In this document: piece by piece, positions 1 to 27,810 of the stretch
How positions within the stretch are numbered: position 1 is the stretch's first letter
Layout of the letters: every line of letters starts with the position of its first letter
From: Nemopilema nomurai
Taxonomy: Eukaryota; Cnidaria; Scyphozoa; Rhizostomeae; Rhizostomatidae
Assembly: GCA_003864495.1 (NCBI GenBank)
Contig: ML133436.1
Span: 4,816,212-4,880,211 of the forward strand
DNA length: 64,000 bases
Reading direction: 5' to 3'
Position numbers and translations under genes: made by a program
Notes under the pieces: generated by a model
What the model was told of the DNA's origin: nothing
The model's database searches: none
The model's input: only the letters and a program-made list of their open reading frames with translations

Positions 1-18238
<18,238 letters not shown>

Positions 18239-18339
18239 TGCATATGGGCGAAAGCAACCAATCGCTGAGTTGTTTTCATTTTGCGACAAACTGTTAGTTG
18301 AACAAAACAAGGATCATGCATAGCAATAATACATTTGTA

Positions 18340-18365
18340 AATAAATGAACGGTAGTTTTAATAAA
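18340..18365 (+). terminator. Polyadenylation signals of the coiled-coil gene
   Basis: Two AATAAA hexamers, at 18340-18345 and 18360-18365, lie 100-130 nt after the stop codon. They fit the 3' end of the transcript. Confidence 0.5.
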
Positions 18366-18783
18366 GAAACTTTAAAGCGTCAATTTAGATCGCTCTTTGT
18401 AAGCTAAGTATTTCATGTGGTTTTAGTGATGCGCACCAGGTTGAATGCCTTTTTCTGGCACCCTTACCACACGCCGGAATCAATCTGCCAAATGCTGTTG
18501 TTAGAGCCTCTCAGTCGCTTCCAAGGTCACAAACTTTCCTCGCATACTTCGGTCTCAGGTTGGGTCCACGCAACATTCAACACATCCACACTTCTACCAA
18601 TAATAAACGCCATACAGATTTCGCATTACTCATCTCGCCTCGTGTTTTCCCTTCCTCAAATAAGGACGCCCTTCCAGAGTCTCCTGGCAAAACTTCCCAA
18701 TATCACACAAGTGCAGCCTCCAAGAATACTCCGGCCAAGCAGAACGTCATCCATAACATAACGGAGCGCGGTTGCCTAGAATA
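18366..18783. other. Intergenic stretch without a supported gene
   Basis: Short open frames only, with no splice-compatible coding pattern. It ends where the 176-bp satellite begins. Confidence 0.5.
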
Positions 18784-20752
18784 CCTATAGAAAACGATTT
18801 CTGGGTAGACAAATTTTCAATCTCGGGAAGGCACGACAAGGCTCTTGTAGCATTCTAAAAGCAAAACTTTGCCTAGTAAACATTGTAGAAGAAGATTTCT
18901 GGATAGAAAGTTTTTTGTCAAAAATCGATAATTTAGCAAGGTTATAGCCCTGTCTTTGCGTCCAGAAAACGGCCAATTTCCGACAAAAAATTCTCATCAC
19001 GGAAAGGAGCCACACAGCTCTTATAGCCTTCTAACAACAATAACTTGCCTAGTAAACATTGTAGAAGAAGATTTCTGGATAGAACGTTTTTGTTCAAAAA
19101 TCGATAATTTAGCAAGGTTATAGCCCTGTCTTTGCGTCCAGAAAACTGCCAATTTCCGACAAAAAATTCTCATCTCGGAAAGGAGCGACACAGCTCTTAT
19201 AGCCTTCTAACAACAATAACTTGCCTAGTAAACATTGTAGAAGACGATTTCTGGATAGAACGTTTTTGGTCAAAAATCGATAATTTAGCAAGATTATAGC
19301 CTTGTCTTTGCGTCCAGAAAACGGCCAATTTCCGACAAAAAATTATTATCTCGGAAAGGAGCGACACAGCTCTTATAGCCTTCTAACAACAATAATTTGC
19401 CTACTAAACGTAGTAGAAGACGATTTCTGGGTAGAACGTTTTTGGTCAAAAATCGATATTTTAGCAAGATTATAGCCCTGTCTTTGCGTCCAGAAAACGG
19501 CCAATTTCCGACAAAAAATTATTATCTCGGAAAGGAGCGACACAGCTCTTATAGCCTTCTAACAACAATAATTTGCCTACTAAACGTAGTAGAAGACGAT
19601 TTCTGGATAGAAAGTTTTTGGTCAAAAATCGATAATTTAGCAAGGTTATAGCCTTGTCTTTGCGTCCAGAAAACTGCCAATTTCCGACAAAAAATTCTCA
19701 TCTCGGAAAGGAGCGACACAGCTCTTATAGCCTTCTAACAACAATAACTTGCCTAGTAAACATTGTAGAAGAAGATTTCTGGATAGAAAGTTTTTTGTCA
19801 AAAATCGATAATTTAGCAAGGTTATAGCCCTGTCTTTGCGTCCAGAAAACGGCCAATTTCCGACAAAAAATTCTCATCACGGAAAGGAGCCACACAGCTC
19901 TTATAGCCTTCTAACAACAATAACTTGCCTAGTAAACATTGTAGAAGACGATTTCTGGATAGAAAGTTTTTGGACAAAAATCGATAATTTAGCAAGGTTA
20001 TAGCCCTGTCTTTGCGTCCAGAAAACGGCCAATTTCCGACAAAAAATTCTCATCTCGGAAAGGAGCGACACAGCTCTTATAGCCTTCTAACAACAATAAC
20101 TTGCCTAGTAAACATTGTAGAAGAAGATTTCTGGATAGAAAGTTTTTGTCAAAAATCGATAATTTAGCAAGGTTATAGCCCTGTCTTTGCGTCCAGAAAA
20201 CGGCCAATTTCCGACAAAAAATTCTCATCTCGAAAGGAGCGACACAGCTCTTATAGCCTTCTAACAACAATAACTTGCCTAGTAAACATTGTAGAAGAAG
20301 ATTTCTGGATAGAAAGTTTTTTGTCAAAAATCGATAATTTAGCAAGGTTATAGCCTGTCTTTGCGTCCAGAAAACGGCCAATTTCCGACAAAAAATTCTC
20401 ATCTCGAAAGGAGCGACACAGCTCTTATAGCCTTCTAACAACAATAACTTGCCTAGTAAACATTGTAGAAGAAGATTTCTGGATAGAAAGTTTTTTGTCA
20501 AAAATCGATAATTTAGCAAGGTTATAGCCCTGTCTTTGCGTCCAGAAAACGGCCAATTTCCGACAAAAAATTCTCATCTCGGAAAGGAGCGACACAGCTC
20601 TTATAGCCTTCTAACAACAATAATTTGCCTACTAAACGTAGTAGAAGACGATTTCTGGATAGAAAGTTTTTGGTCAAAAATCGATAAATTTAGCTAGGTT
20701 ATAGCGTTGGTGTTGCGTCCTAAATATGGTGAAATTGCGAAAAAAAATTCTG
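18784..20752. repeat. 176-bp satellite array
   Basis: The anchor word GCCTAGTAAAC (or its variant GCCTACTAAAC) recurs at 176-bp intervals from about 18872 to 20628. Two adjacent units are 174 bp (anchors about 20104 to 20452). There are about 10 full units plus a diverged, internally deleted first copy and a decayed last copy. The conserved core includes TTTGCGTCCAGAAAAC and AATTTCCGACAAAAAATT. Unit types alternate (ACATTGTAGAAGAAG versus ACGTAGTAGAAGACG), suggesting local homogenisation. The near-nucleosomal length is typical of satellites. Confidence 0.95.
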
Positions 20753-20935
20753 AATAAGTGCTTTGTGGTACAAAACTTCACAGTTGCTAGAAAAAGCGGA
20801 ACTAGTTTTCGCATACTTAAAAGTACTTTTTTCGTCCGGCACTCCTCAGAGTATGCAAACGTCGGAAGATAACCAAAAACTGACGGAATAAATAGCCAGA
20901 TGCGGATCGAAAACACTAGAGGGTGATAAGCAGAG
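20753..20935. repeat. Dispersed repeat, copy A
   Basis: This segment after the satellite resembles 61801-61980 in the same orientation. Shared words include ATACTTAAA, a run of T then GGCACTC, GCAAACGTC, and ACCAAAA-CTGAC. The two copies are clearly diverged. No coding potential is seen. Confidence 0.55.
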
Positions 20936-20994
20936 CGCGTGATTGGTTATAATTGACCAATCTGCGTTACTTAACACCTAACTTTAGAGGAGCC

Positions 20995-21336
20995 CTAGGG
21001 AAAAGACGAACTCTTTCTGTCTACAAAGAATGGGCTTTTCCAGACAGACTCCAAAACACCTTGGTGAAAGGACGACCTAGCTTGCCCAATTATACGAAAA
21101 TTGCCGTCACTGTATGTTTTGGCGCAATCTGGATTTTCTAAAAGATGTTGTCCTATAGCCAAATCGCAATTAATTTGGGCATTGCGTCTTTTACAATTTC
21201 GACGCGGCTGCTCTCTTTCTGCGGACGTTTTGGTCCTTATGATCGTGGGAACATGCTGCTTTATTATATCCCCCAGTCTTTGAGTATTGCGTCGAAATTT
21301 GCGGAAGTATTTATGATCACTTTTAGCGGATCCCAA
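20995..21336 (-). mobile_element. Possible remnant of a Penelope-like (RT/GIY-YIG) retroelement
   Basis: A 113-codon minus-strand frame contains IGQHLLENPDCAKTYSDGNF followed by a segment reading ARSSFHQGVLES. From memory of the families, this pattern (a homing-type His/Cys segment then a FH-LEA-like helix) is common near the C-terminal GIY-YIG end of reverse-transcriptase proteins in cnidarian genomes. No RT domain is present nearby, so this would be a 5'-truncated fossil. It could instead be a chance reading frame. Confidence 0.3.
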
Positions 21337-22567
21337 CCCTTCTTTTCAAAACACATGGAAATTAAATGCCGCACCTTTGTTAAACCCATTGTTAAACCCT
21401 TTTTTTAATCAAATGCAATTTTTGTCACTACCTCGAAAAAGGAGACTTTCATGTTTTGACCGATCATCAGCCGCTGTCTCGTGCCTTTTTCATCGCCCAA
21501 TTTCTACACAGTTACAGGAATCTCTGTACGTCATTACCAAATCTCTGTTTAGCCCTTTCTCAACCCCACACCTTATTCAGGAGGCTATTGAATCACAAAT
21601 CTCTACGCTCTAAAACAATTTGTCTAGAGTTCAGTTGGTTTCCATATTACTTGAGCTAACACACATGTTATTGTTATCTTTGCTGTCGATAACGTAAAGG
21701 AGCGAAATTCAAAGTTTTCACAAACAGGTCGTTTGAGGTCGTTTATTTACCAATGTTTAAGTTAATAATTATTTCCATGCTTAGGAAAAATTAGACATAT
21801 TAAAAGGTAAAGTATTCAAACAAACTCTTCTAGGGTGTAAAGAAAATAGTGCCTCAGATTACAAACAGGGCTTTTATTATCCTTCTCTGCTCCTCTATCT
21901 TCATTTCTAAATTTGGTGATCAGAATCTTATAATCCCGCCACAAAAGTACCGCATTTCTTGCTCTCTTGAAAGAGAAAAGCACATTTGGAACAGAGGCAC
22001 ACAAATGAAACTGTGGGTCACCAAGACCACTCCCCCCCCAGTCTTTTTTGTATGAGCACATGCTGTGCACATGCTGTGATCGGATGGATCGGAAAAGTTG
22101 ATCTGGTTCAACTGCGACAGGTCTGTCATCGATCCGTGACGCATCGCAGGCAGACTTCCGATCGTTACGGCTATATGGAAACCAGGCTTTAAGATGTTTC
22201 TTCAGTAATTACATAATTAAGATCTCTCTTGCAATTGTTTTGTCCTGACGGATATTCTTCCGAAAGTTGTTGCTATCATTCAGCCCCATTCTCTATCATA
22301 TAAATGTCATCTATTGTTGTTGTTGCTACCTCCTGCGCCCTCCTGAAGAGGCCTACAATCTCTGCAAAAAGTCTCGGGACACTTGCTCCCATTTACGCAT
22401 CGCGCAAGTCGCCAAATCCCCTCGCCCCGCAAACAATATTGTGTAGCGCAAAAGTCAATAATCCTAAAAACAAAAGTGAAGAATTCTCATATATCTATGG
22501 CCTATTTTCATACACCTAACGATGAACAAAATTTTACGGAGGCAAGGGGGTTACAACCACCAAGGAG
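21337..22567. other. Intergenic stretch flanking the retrotransposon
   Basis: Nothing coding can be supported. Near 22349-22378 there is a segment (CTACAATCTCTGCAAAAAG) whose imperfect inverse appears just beyond the retrotransposon at about 27550-27576. Confidence 0.4.
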
Positions 22568-22571
22568 ACAC
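22568..22571. repeat. Target site duplication ACAC, left copy
   Basis: Matches ACAC at 27514-27517 immediately outside the right LTR. Four bases is a usual length for gypsy-type integrases. Confidence 0.85.
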
Positions 22572-22723
22572 TGTTGGACTAGTATACCCCCCGCCTATGT
22601 AAATAGTCCGTCCTTACGTATTCTTATTTACTCGTGTTCTGTTATTCATTTATTCGGTTACAGTTCTCAAATAGTAAAGTCGCCAAGTAAGAAGTCTCTC
22701 TTTTCAGCAATCTTTAGGCAACA
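22572..22723 (+). repeat. 5' LTR (152 bp)
   Basis: Begins TGTTGGACTAGT and ends TTTAGGCAACA, and is identical to 27362-27513. A TATA-like TTCTTATTTAC at 22621-22631 lies about 25-30 nt before 22652, where the self-complementary segment starts. This suggests U3 = 22572-22651 and transcription starting near 22652. Confidence 0.93.
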
Positions 22724-22725
22724 TT

Positions 22726-22738
22726 ACTGTAACCGAAT
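22726..22738 (+). promoter_or_regulatory. Putative self-priming primer-binding site
   Basis: ACTGTAACCGAAT, two bases after the LTR, is the perfect reverse complement of ATTCGGTTACAGT at 22652-22664 inside the LTR. There is no TGG tRNA-type primer site next to the LTR, and only 19 nt separate the LTR from the gag ATG. In the Tf1/sushi group, the first ~11 nt of the mRNA fold back onto such a site and are cleaved to prime reverse transcription. The complementarity is seen directly; the mechanism is inferred. Confidence 0.7.
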
Positions 22739-22742
22739 TGAC

Positions 22743-23639
22743 ATGGATGCATCGAAAAGCAGTGTTTTGTGTTTCACAGGAAACGGCGATGTTCAAGCCT
22801 TTTTAACCAAGGTAGAAATACATGCCGCACTGAAAGGATACACAGGAGAAAAGCTGGCTCAAGCGTTGGCAAGTAAACTTGAAGGGCCAGCGTTCGATGT
22901 TTACCTACGACTTTCAGCAGATGATAGAAAGGATCCAGAAAAATTAAAAGCTGAACTCAAAAAGGAATTTGAGAAGGGAAAACGAAACCGCGAAGAAGCA
23001 CTGAGTGAATTGGCGAATAGGCCAAGAAAAGTAGGAGAATCGACGCAAAACTATGCATATAAACTGCTGGAATTAGTCAAATTGGCATACCCTTCATTTG
23101 ATAACAAAACTTTGGAGGCTATTGCTAAAGACTATTTTATTAAAGGGTTGCATCCAGATATGCAAGTTGCCTTGAAATCCCTAGAAAGGTTTGATAAAGC
23201 GGAAATCAGAACCATCGCAGACGAAACAACGCGCTTAGAATTGGCAGGAATTCGTTCATTGTTGTCCGATGCTTCAAACAACAAAGGAATCTTTGGTGCA
23301 GCTAATCCCTATGAAGAGAATTCAATTGTTGATTCAATCGCTGACAAGGTGATAGAGAAATTGCAGGGCATTTCAACAAGCACTGACGACGGGGGACCAC
23401 GCAACGAAATTAGTTTTGCTGATAGAAACCGCGGCCGCGGTTTTAGGGCCCGTAATTTCAGAGCCCCAGGACGTGGCCGCCCAGTTTCTTCAAATGGGAA
23501 AATGGAACCACGCCAAATGCGATGCAGAACATGCCAAAGCACAGAACATTTGTTCCGAAAATGTCCAACAAGATTCTGCCAGGCCTGTGGTGCGCGAGGC
23601 CATGATGCTTGGGATAAGAACTGCTCGAATTTCCAATGA
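22743..23639 (+). CDS. gag: Gag polyprotein of the gypsy element
   Basis: 298 codons from ATG 22743 to TGA 23637-23639. The N-terminal and middle part is a helical retrotransposon-gag domain; an ELANRPRKVGESTQNYAYKL segment lies near residue 90-110. An RGRGFRAR basic stretch precedes two zinc knuckles: a classical C-x2-C-x4-H-x4-C (CRTC...H...C) and a variant C-x2-C-x4-H-x6-C. The protein would form particles and bind RNA. The frame remains open after the TGA into the protease, and the stop is followed by CTAG. Confidence 0.9.
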   Translation: MDASKSSVLCFTGNGDVQAFLTKVEIHAALKGYTGEKLAQALASKLEGPAFDVYLRLSADDRKDPEKLKAELKKEFEKGKRNREEALSELANRPRKVGESTQNYAYKLLELVKLAYPSFDNKTLEAIAKDYFIKGLHPDMQVALKSLERFDKAEIRTIADETTRLELAGIRSLLSDASNNKGIFGAANPYEENSIVDSIADKVIEKLQGISTSTDDGGPRNEISFADRNRGRGFRARNFRAPGRGRPVSSNGKMEPRQMRCRTCQSTEHLFRKCPTRFCQACGARGHDAWDKNCSNFQ

Positions 23640-23643
23640 CTAG
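23637..23643 (+). promoter_or_regulatory. Leaky-stop context UGA-CUA-G between gag and protease
   Basis: The gag stop reads TGACTAG, and the same frame then runs on for 86 codons into the protease. UGA followed by CUA(G) is the best-known context for efficient stop-codon readthrough, used by some alphaviruses and several animal mRNAs. The sequence is seen directly; readthrough itself is inferred. Confidence 0.6.
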
Positions 23644-24081
23644 ACGGTCCCGACATTTTGAATTTAGAGGACAATACCACTGGTGCGTCAACCGTCGTTT
23701 TAAAAGCCAAATTGGACGGAGTTTCTAGCAACGTTTTGCTTGACTCAGGAGCAGCTGTATCAATTATTGACTCGAGAACTCTTGAAAATTTGAAACTCGC
23801 AGTAAAGATAAATGCTTCAAGTGAAACACTGACAGATGCCTCAGGTAATAACATGAAAATAACTGGTTATGTAACTCTAACGTTAATATTTTTGGCCTAA
23901 CAAAGCCAGTTCTACAACAGTTCCAAATTGTTGATTCCCATTCGCCAGTCAGCATATTATTAGGCAGAGACTTTTTGCAGAAATTTGGTCAAGTGACATT
24001 TGATTTTGCAAATAACCGTGTAAGGCTTGGCCCAGCCTGGATCAGGGGGGCTGAGATAAAACACCCATACGTGTTCGGGTA
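23640..24081 (+). pseudogene. Retroelement aspartic protease, split by a frame break
   Basis: In the gag frame, 23640-23900 encodes a protease start with the active-site motif LLDSGAAVSIID (D-S-G-A) at about 23740-23770, then stops at TAA 23898-23900. The C-terminal protease signature ILLGRDFL appears a little further on in a different frame (open from about 23879 to TAG 24079-24081). The frame change near 23877-23882 is what a single-base loss would give. A second change of frame is needed at 24052-24081 to enter RT. These could be real inactivating indels, assembly errors or, less likely, programmed shifts. Confidence 0.75.
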
Positions 24082-27000
24082 GCTGAAAAAACCATCATTC
24101 CCGGTCGTTCCGAAAAATTTATCCAGGTCAAATGTGATACCAAAACGGCATTTTTAGAAGGAGATTTTGACCCCGCAACAATAGCAGGGATGACGGGTAT
24201 CTACGCATCAAGAACACGAGTGATTCCAAATTCTGCGGGTGTTTTCACGATCCGCCTGTTGAACGTTTCTGCTGAAGATATTATTTTAACTGCACGCAAA
24301 CCAGTTGGAACATTACACGCTGCCGCAACGGGAAGTATCACCCAAGGCCCAGTTAAAGGTAATCCCTCGTTTGACTATGGTACCCAACTTTCCGAAGAAG
24401 AAAAAACCACATTAATGTCCTTGATTTCTGACTACAAAGACATATTTGCGCAGAATCCAAAAAAGCCTCAGAGGAACAAAATCATAGAGCATAAAATCAT
24501 TACAGATGACTCAATGCCCATTTATCAAAAACCACGCCGTGTACCAACCGCATGGGAACCAGAAATCAATTCCCAGATCACCGACATGCTGGACAATGAC
24601 ATTATAAGACCTTCTGAATCACCCTGGAATAGTCCTATCATTTTGGTTAAGAAAAAAGATAATACAACACGTTTTGTTTGCGATTTCCGAAAGTTAAATG
24701 ATGTGACCAAAAAAGACACATACCCTTTGCCTCACATCAGGGACGTTATTGATAAAATGGCCGGCGCAGTTTACTGGACAACTCTTGATGCAGCATCAGC
24801 CTATTGGTCTATGCCGTTGAAAGAAGAAGACAAAGAAAAAACTGCTTTCTCTGTCCCACGAGGAAAGTTTGAGTTCAATGTAACGCCATACGGTTTATGT
24901 AATGCAGGAGCATCGTATCAAAGATTAATGGACATTTGTCTCTCAGGGCTACCCGCCGAACGAACGTTGGCGTACATGGATGATATTGCCATTTTTAGCA
25001 GAACCTTCGACGAGCATTTAAAGGACATTGAAGCAGTATTCAGCAGATTGCGTAACACAGGCATCACGTTGAAGCAATCAAAATGTGCATTTGCGAAAGA
25101 AAGCGTGGAATTTTTAGGATACGAATTGTCCATGGCTGGTATCAAACCACAGAAACGTCTCACCGACGCGATACATGATTTTGAACGCCCAACAACCAAG
25201 AAAGATTTAAAGCGTTTCCTAGGACTTGCAGGATTCTATCGAAATTTCATAAAAGATTTTGCTGAAATCTCTAAGCCACTCAATAAACTCACTAGTGAGC
25301 AAGTCGTGTATCAATGGGACCCGAGTTGCGAAAGAGCTTTCATTTCCCTGAAAAACGAATTGTGCTCAGAGCCCACGCTAGCCTTTCCACGATGTGGTGA
25401 ACGATTTATTGTAGAAGTGGATGCAAGTGACGTAGCAGTAGGAGGCGTACTTTCTCAAGTCCAGAATGATAACAGTATCCATCCTGTGGCCTATTTTTCC
25501 ACCACGCTTTCAAAATGTCAACAGAAATGGTCTACCCACAGTAAAGAAGCCTTTGCCCTGCTGACAGCTGTACGAAATTGGCATGTCTATCTCGCTGGAA
25601 CGGATTTTGTTTTGAACTCCGACCATAATCCGTTAGTTCACCTACGCAATCAGAGGGACCCTCGTGGAAAATTTGCAAGATGGTTATCAGAACTCGAAGA
25701 ATACAGTTACACAGTCCAATACCTACCGGGAAAATTGAATGTGAAAGCAGATGCGCTGTCAAGGACACCTGGAGCTACAGCTAATACAGATCACTTCGAT
25801 ATGATTTTTGAAGATAAGGTGTATGCAATCAACCATACTACCAAAGACTTCAAAGAACAATTGGAAACAGAACAAAATTCCGACCCAGTAGTAGGACCTG
25901 CTAAGCGTTTGATTACTGAAGGCAATACCATTCGGGAAGGACGCTTGAAACGAGTTTCCAGTCAATTAAGAGTAGAAGATAACATCCTCACTAAGTCAGG
26001 AAGACCTATTTTGCCCGCTTCAATGAGACGCTTTGTGACACTCGCTATCCATGAAATGGCCCACTTTGGCACTGATAAAACATACGCACTCCTCAAAGAC
26101 CGATTTTATTGGCCCAATATGTACCAATTCGTTCACCGATTCATCGCCACCTGTTCGGTATGCCAACGCACTAAACGTGACACACAAGCGCCTAAAGCAC
26201 CCCTGTTGCCGTTGCACATCCCAGAGTCACCGATGGAATTTGTGTCCATCGATATTGCAGTACTACCACCAGATGACAGCGGTTTCAAATACATGCTCCT
26301 GATCGGTGATGTCTTTTCAAAATACATAGAGGCAGTGCCCATGAAAGATCAGCATGCTACAACAGTATGTCAAGCTTTCCGAGAATCATGGATCTTTAAA
26401 CATGGATCCCCATACTTCCTTTTGTCTGATCAGGGATCAAACGTAGATGGAAATTTGATTCATGAACTTTGCAAAATATTCAACATCGAAAAGAGGAGAT
26501 CTTCCGCGTACCACAGTCAAGGTAATGGTTTTGCTGAACGCAACATCGGCAACATCAGAGAGGTATTACGTGCTTTGCTCCTCGATCGCGACTTACCTCA
26601 AAAGCAGTGGCGTCTCCTCCTACCAGAAGTGGTTTTCGCACTAAACACCAGTGAGAACTCAGTCACGAAATGCACACCCTATTTCATAGTATTTGGAAGG
26701 AAACCAACATTGCCACCAGACCTCATTCTCGGCAGTAAGACCCCCCAAGCTACCGATATCGCAACAGCATCAGACTATGCAACAGAAACGAAAGTACGTC
26801 TCGCTGAAGTATATTACCACGTCGCGACAAGACTCGGTTTGAATCGCACCCAGATGCAGAGACAGTACAATAGGAATATAAACTTCCATAATTATCAGAA
26901 GGGAGATAAGGTGTGGTTAAGAAGGAAGTATTTCAAAACTGGCGAAACCCAGAAATTAGCTCCCCGAAGAAATGGCCCCTGGACCATTTTAGAGAAGCTT

Positions 27001-27348
27001 GCAAACGGAGTGAACTTTCGCATACAAAATGATTCGACAAGGAAAAAGCAAGTCGTTCATCATAATCGATTATACCCCGCCAAGATTATAGACACACCAG
27101 AGAATGCGCAACAAGACGACAAACAACAAATTGAAAGCGACATTGTGGCTCAAGAGATTCGGGACAAAATCAATGATACTTTTATAGACGAGGATTTTAA
27201 TAGCTCAGACGAATCGGACACTAACGCAGACGACCGCGAAGACCTGGGACAGAATCGAAGGTACCCGATGAGAAATCGGAGACAGAGAACAATAGAAGGG
27301 AGCATTCCCTGGGACAGTATTAACGTTGTCAAACATCAAATCTTATAA
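24052..27348 (+). CDS. pol: Pol: reverse transcriptase, RNase H and integrase of the gypsy element
   Basis: The frame is open from 24052; its first ATG is 24190, giving 1052 codons to TAA 27346-27348. Numbered from that ATG: RT with the catalytic LAYMDDIAIF (YMDD from residue 262); RNase H with DASDVAVGG near residue 411 and NSDHNPL; integrase zinc finger H-x3-H...C-x2-C (HEMAH...CSVC) near 621-657; and the catalytic core D (VSIDIAV, about 687), D (SDQGSN, about 745) and E (FAERN), with exactly 35 residues between the last two. A GPW-type module follows. No chromodomain is evident after it; the tail is acidic then basic. All catalytic residues are present, so this part looks functional although its link to the protease is broken. 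Confidence 0.93.
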
Positions 27349-27361
27349 AGGTGGGAAGGAA
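27347..27361 (+). promoter_or_regulatory. Polypurine tract
   Basis: AAAGGTGGGAAGGAA, interrupted by one T, lies directly against the 3' LTR just after the pol stop. It is the expected primer for plus-strand DNA synthesis. Confidence 0.75.
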
Positions 27362-27513
27362 TGTTGGACTAGTATACCCCCCGCCTATGTAAATAGTCCG
27401 TCCTTACGTATTCTTATTTACTCGTGTTCTGTTATTCATTTATTCGGTTACAGTTCTCAAATAGTAAAGTCGCCAAGTAAGAAGTCTCTCTTTTCAGCAA
27501 TCTTTAGGCAACA
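27362..27513 (+). repeat. 3' LTR (152 bp)
   Basis: Identical over its whole length to 22572-22723. It is followed by ACAC, the right target duplication (27514-27517). Confidence 0.93.
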
Positions 27514-27517
27514 ACAC

Positions 27518-27810
27518 GGGGGTCGCAAAGTCGCAAAGTTCCAATGTTCCAACTACTTTTGGCAGAGATTGTAGGCAGTTGCCGAATCTGTTCTTTTCAG
27601 CAAACAATAACGATTTCACGTCGACTTTCAATGGAATCCAGCGTCTGCCAGGGTTAAATTCATCATCTAAATAACAACAGAAGGTATATCAAAATGGTTT
27701 AAAAAGCGACACTGTGCTAGCAAGTAGAGCCAGAAGTGACTGAAGCCAATGACTGCTTTTAAGATGAATGCACATTATAGAAGTCAAATAAAAACATATC
27801 AAGTTTTGCG
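27518..27810. other. Spacer between retrotransposon and CMTR2 3' end
   Basis: No gene seen. It contains the imperfect inverse (about 27550-27576, CTTTTGGCAGAGATTGTAG) of a segment left of the retrotransposon, and presumably the CMTR2 3'UTR, which reads leftwards. Confidence 0.4.

Larger units (their letters stand above)
22572..27513 (+). mobile_element. Full-length Ty3/gypsy (Metaviridae-type) LTR retrotransposon
   Basis: A 4942-bp element with two identical 152-bp LTRs (TG...CA). It is flanked by the 4-bp target duplication ACAC (22568-22571 and 27514-27517). Internal order is leader, gag, protease, reverse transcriptase, RNase H, integrase, polypurine tract. Domain order RT-RH-IN and the GPY/F-like end of integrase place it in the gypsy group. 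Identical LTRs imply a very recent insertion. The protease region nevertheless carries two frame breaks, and pol is not one continuous frame with gag. Confidence 0.95.

Noticed and set aside
19998..20519. A 173-codon minus-strand frame with internal 58-residue repeats
   Set aside because: It exists only because neighbouring satellite units are 174 bp (58 codons); the usual 176-bp units break it.
22383..22742. An upstream in-frame extension of gag through the 5' LTR
   Set aside because: It would begin outside the element and read through the LTR. The ATG at 22743, just after the primer-binding site, is the natural start.
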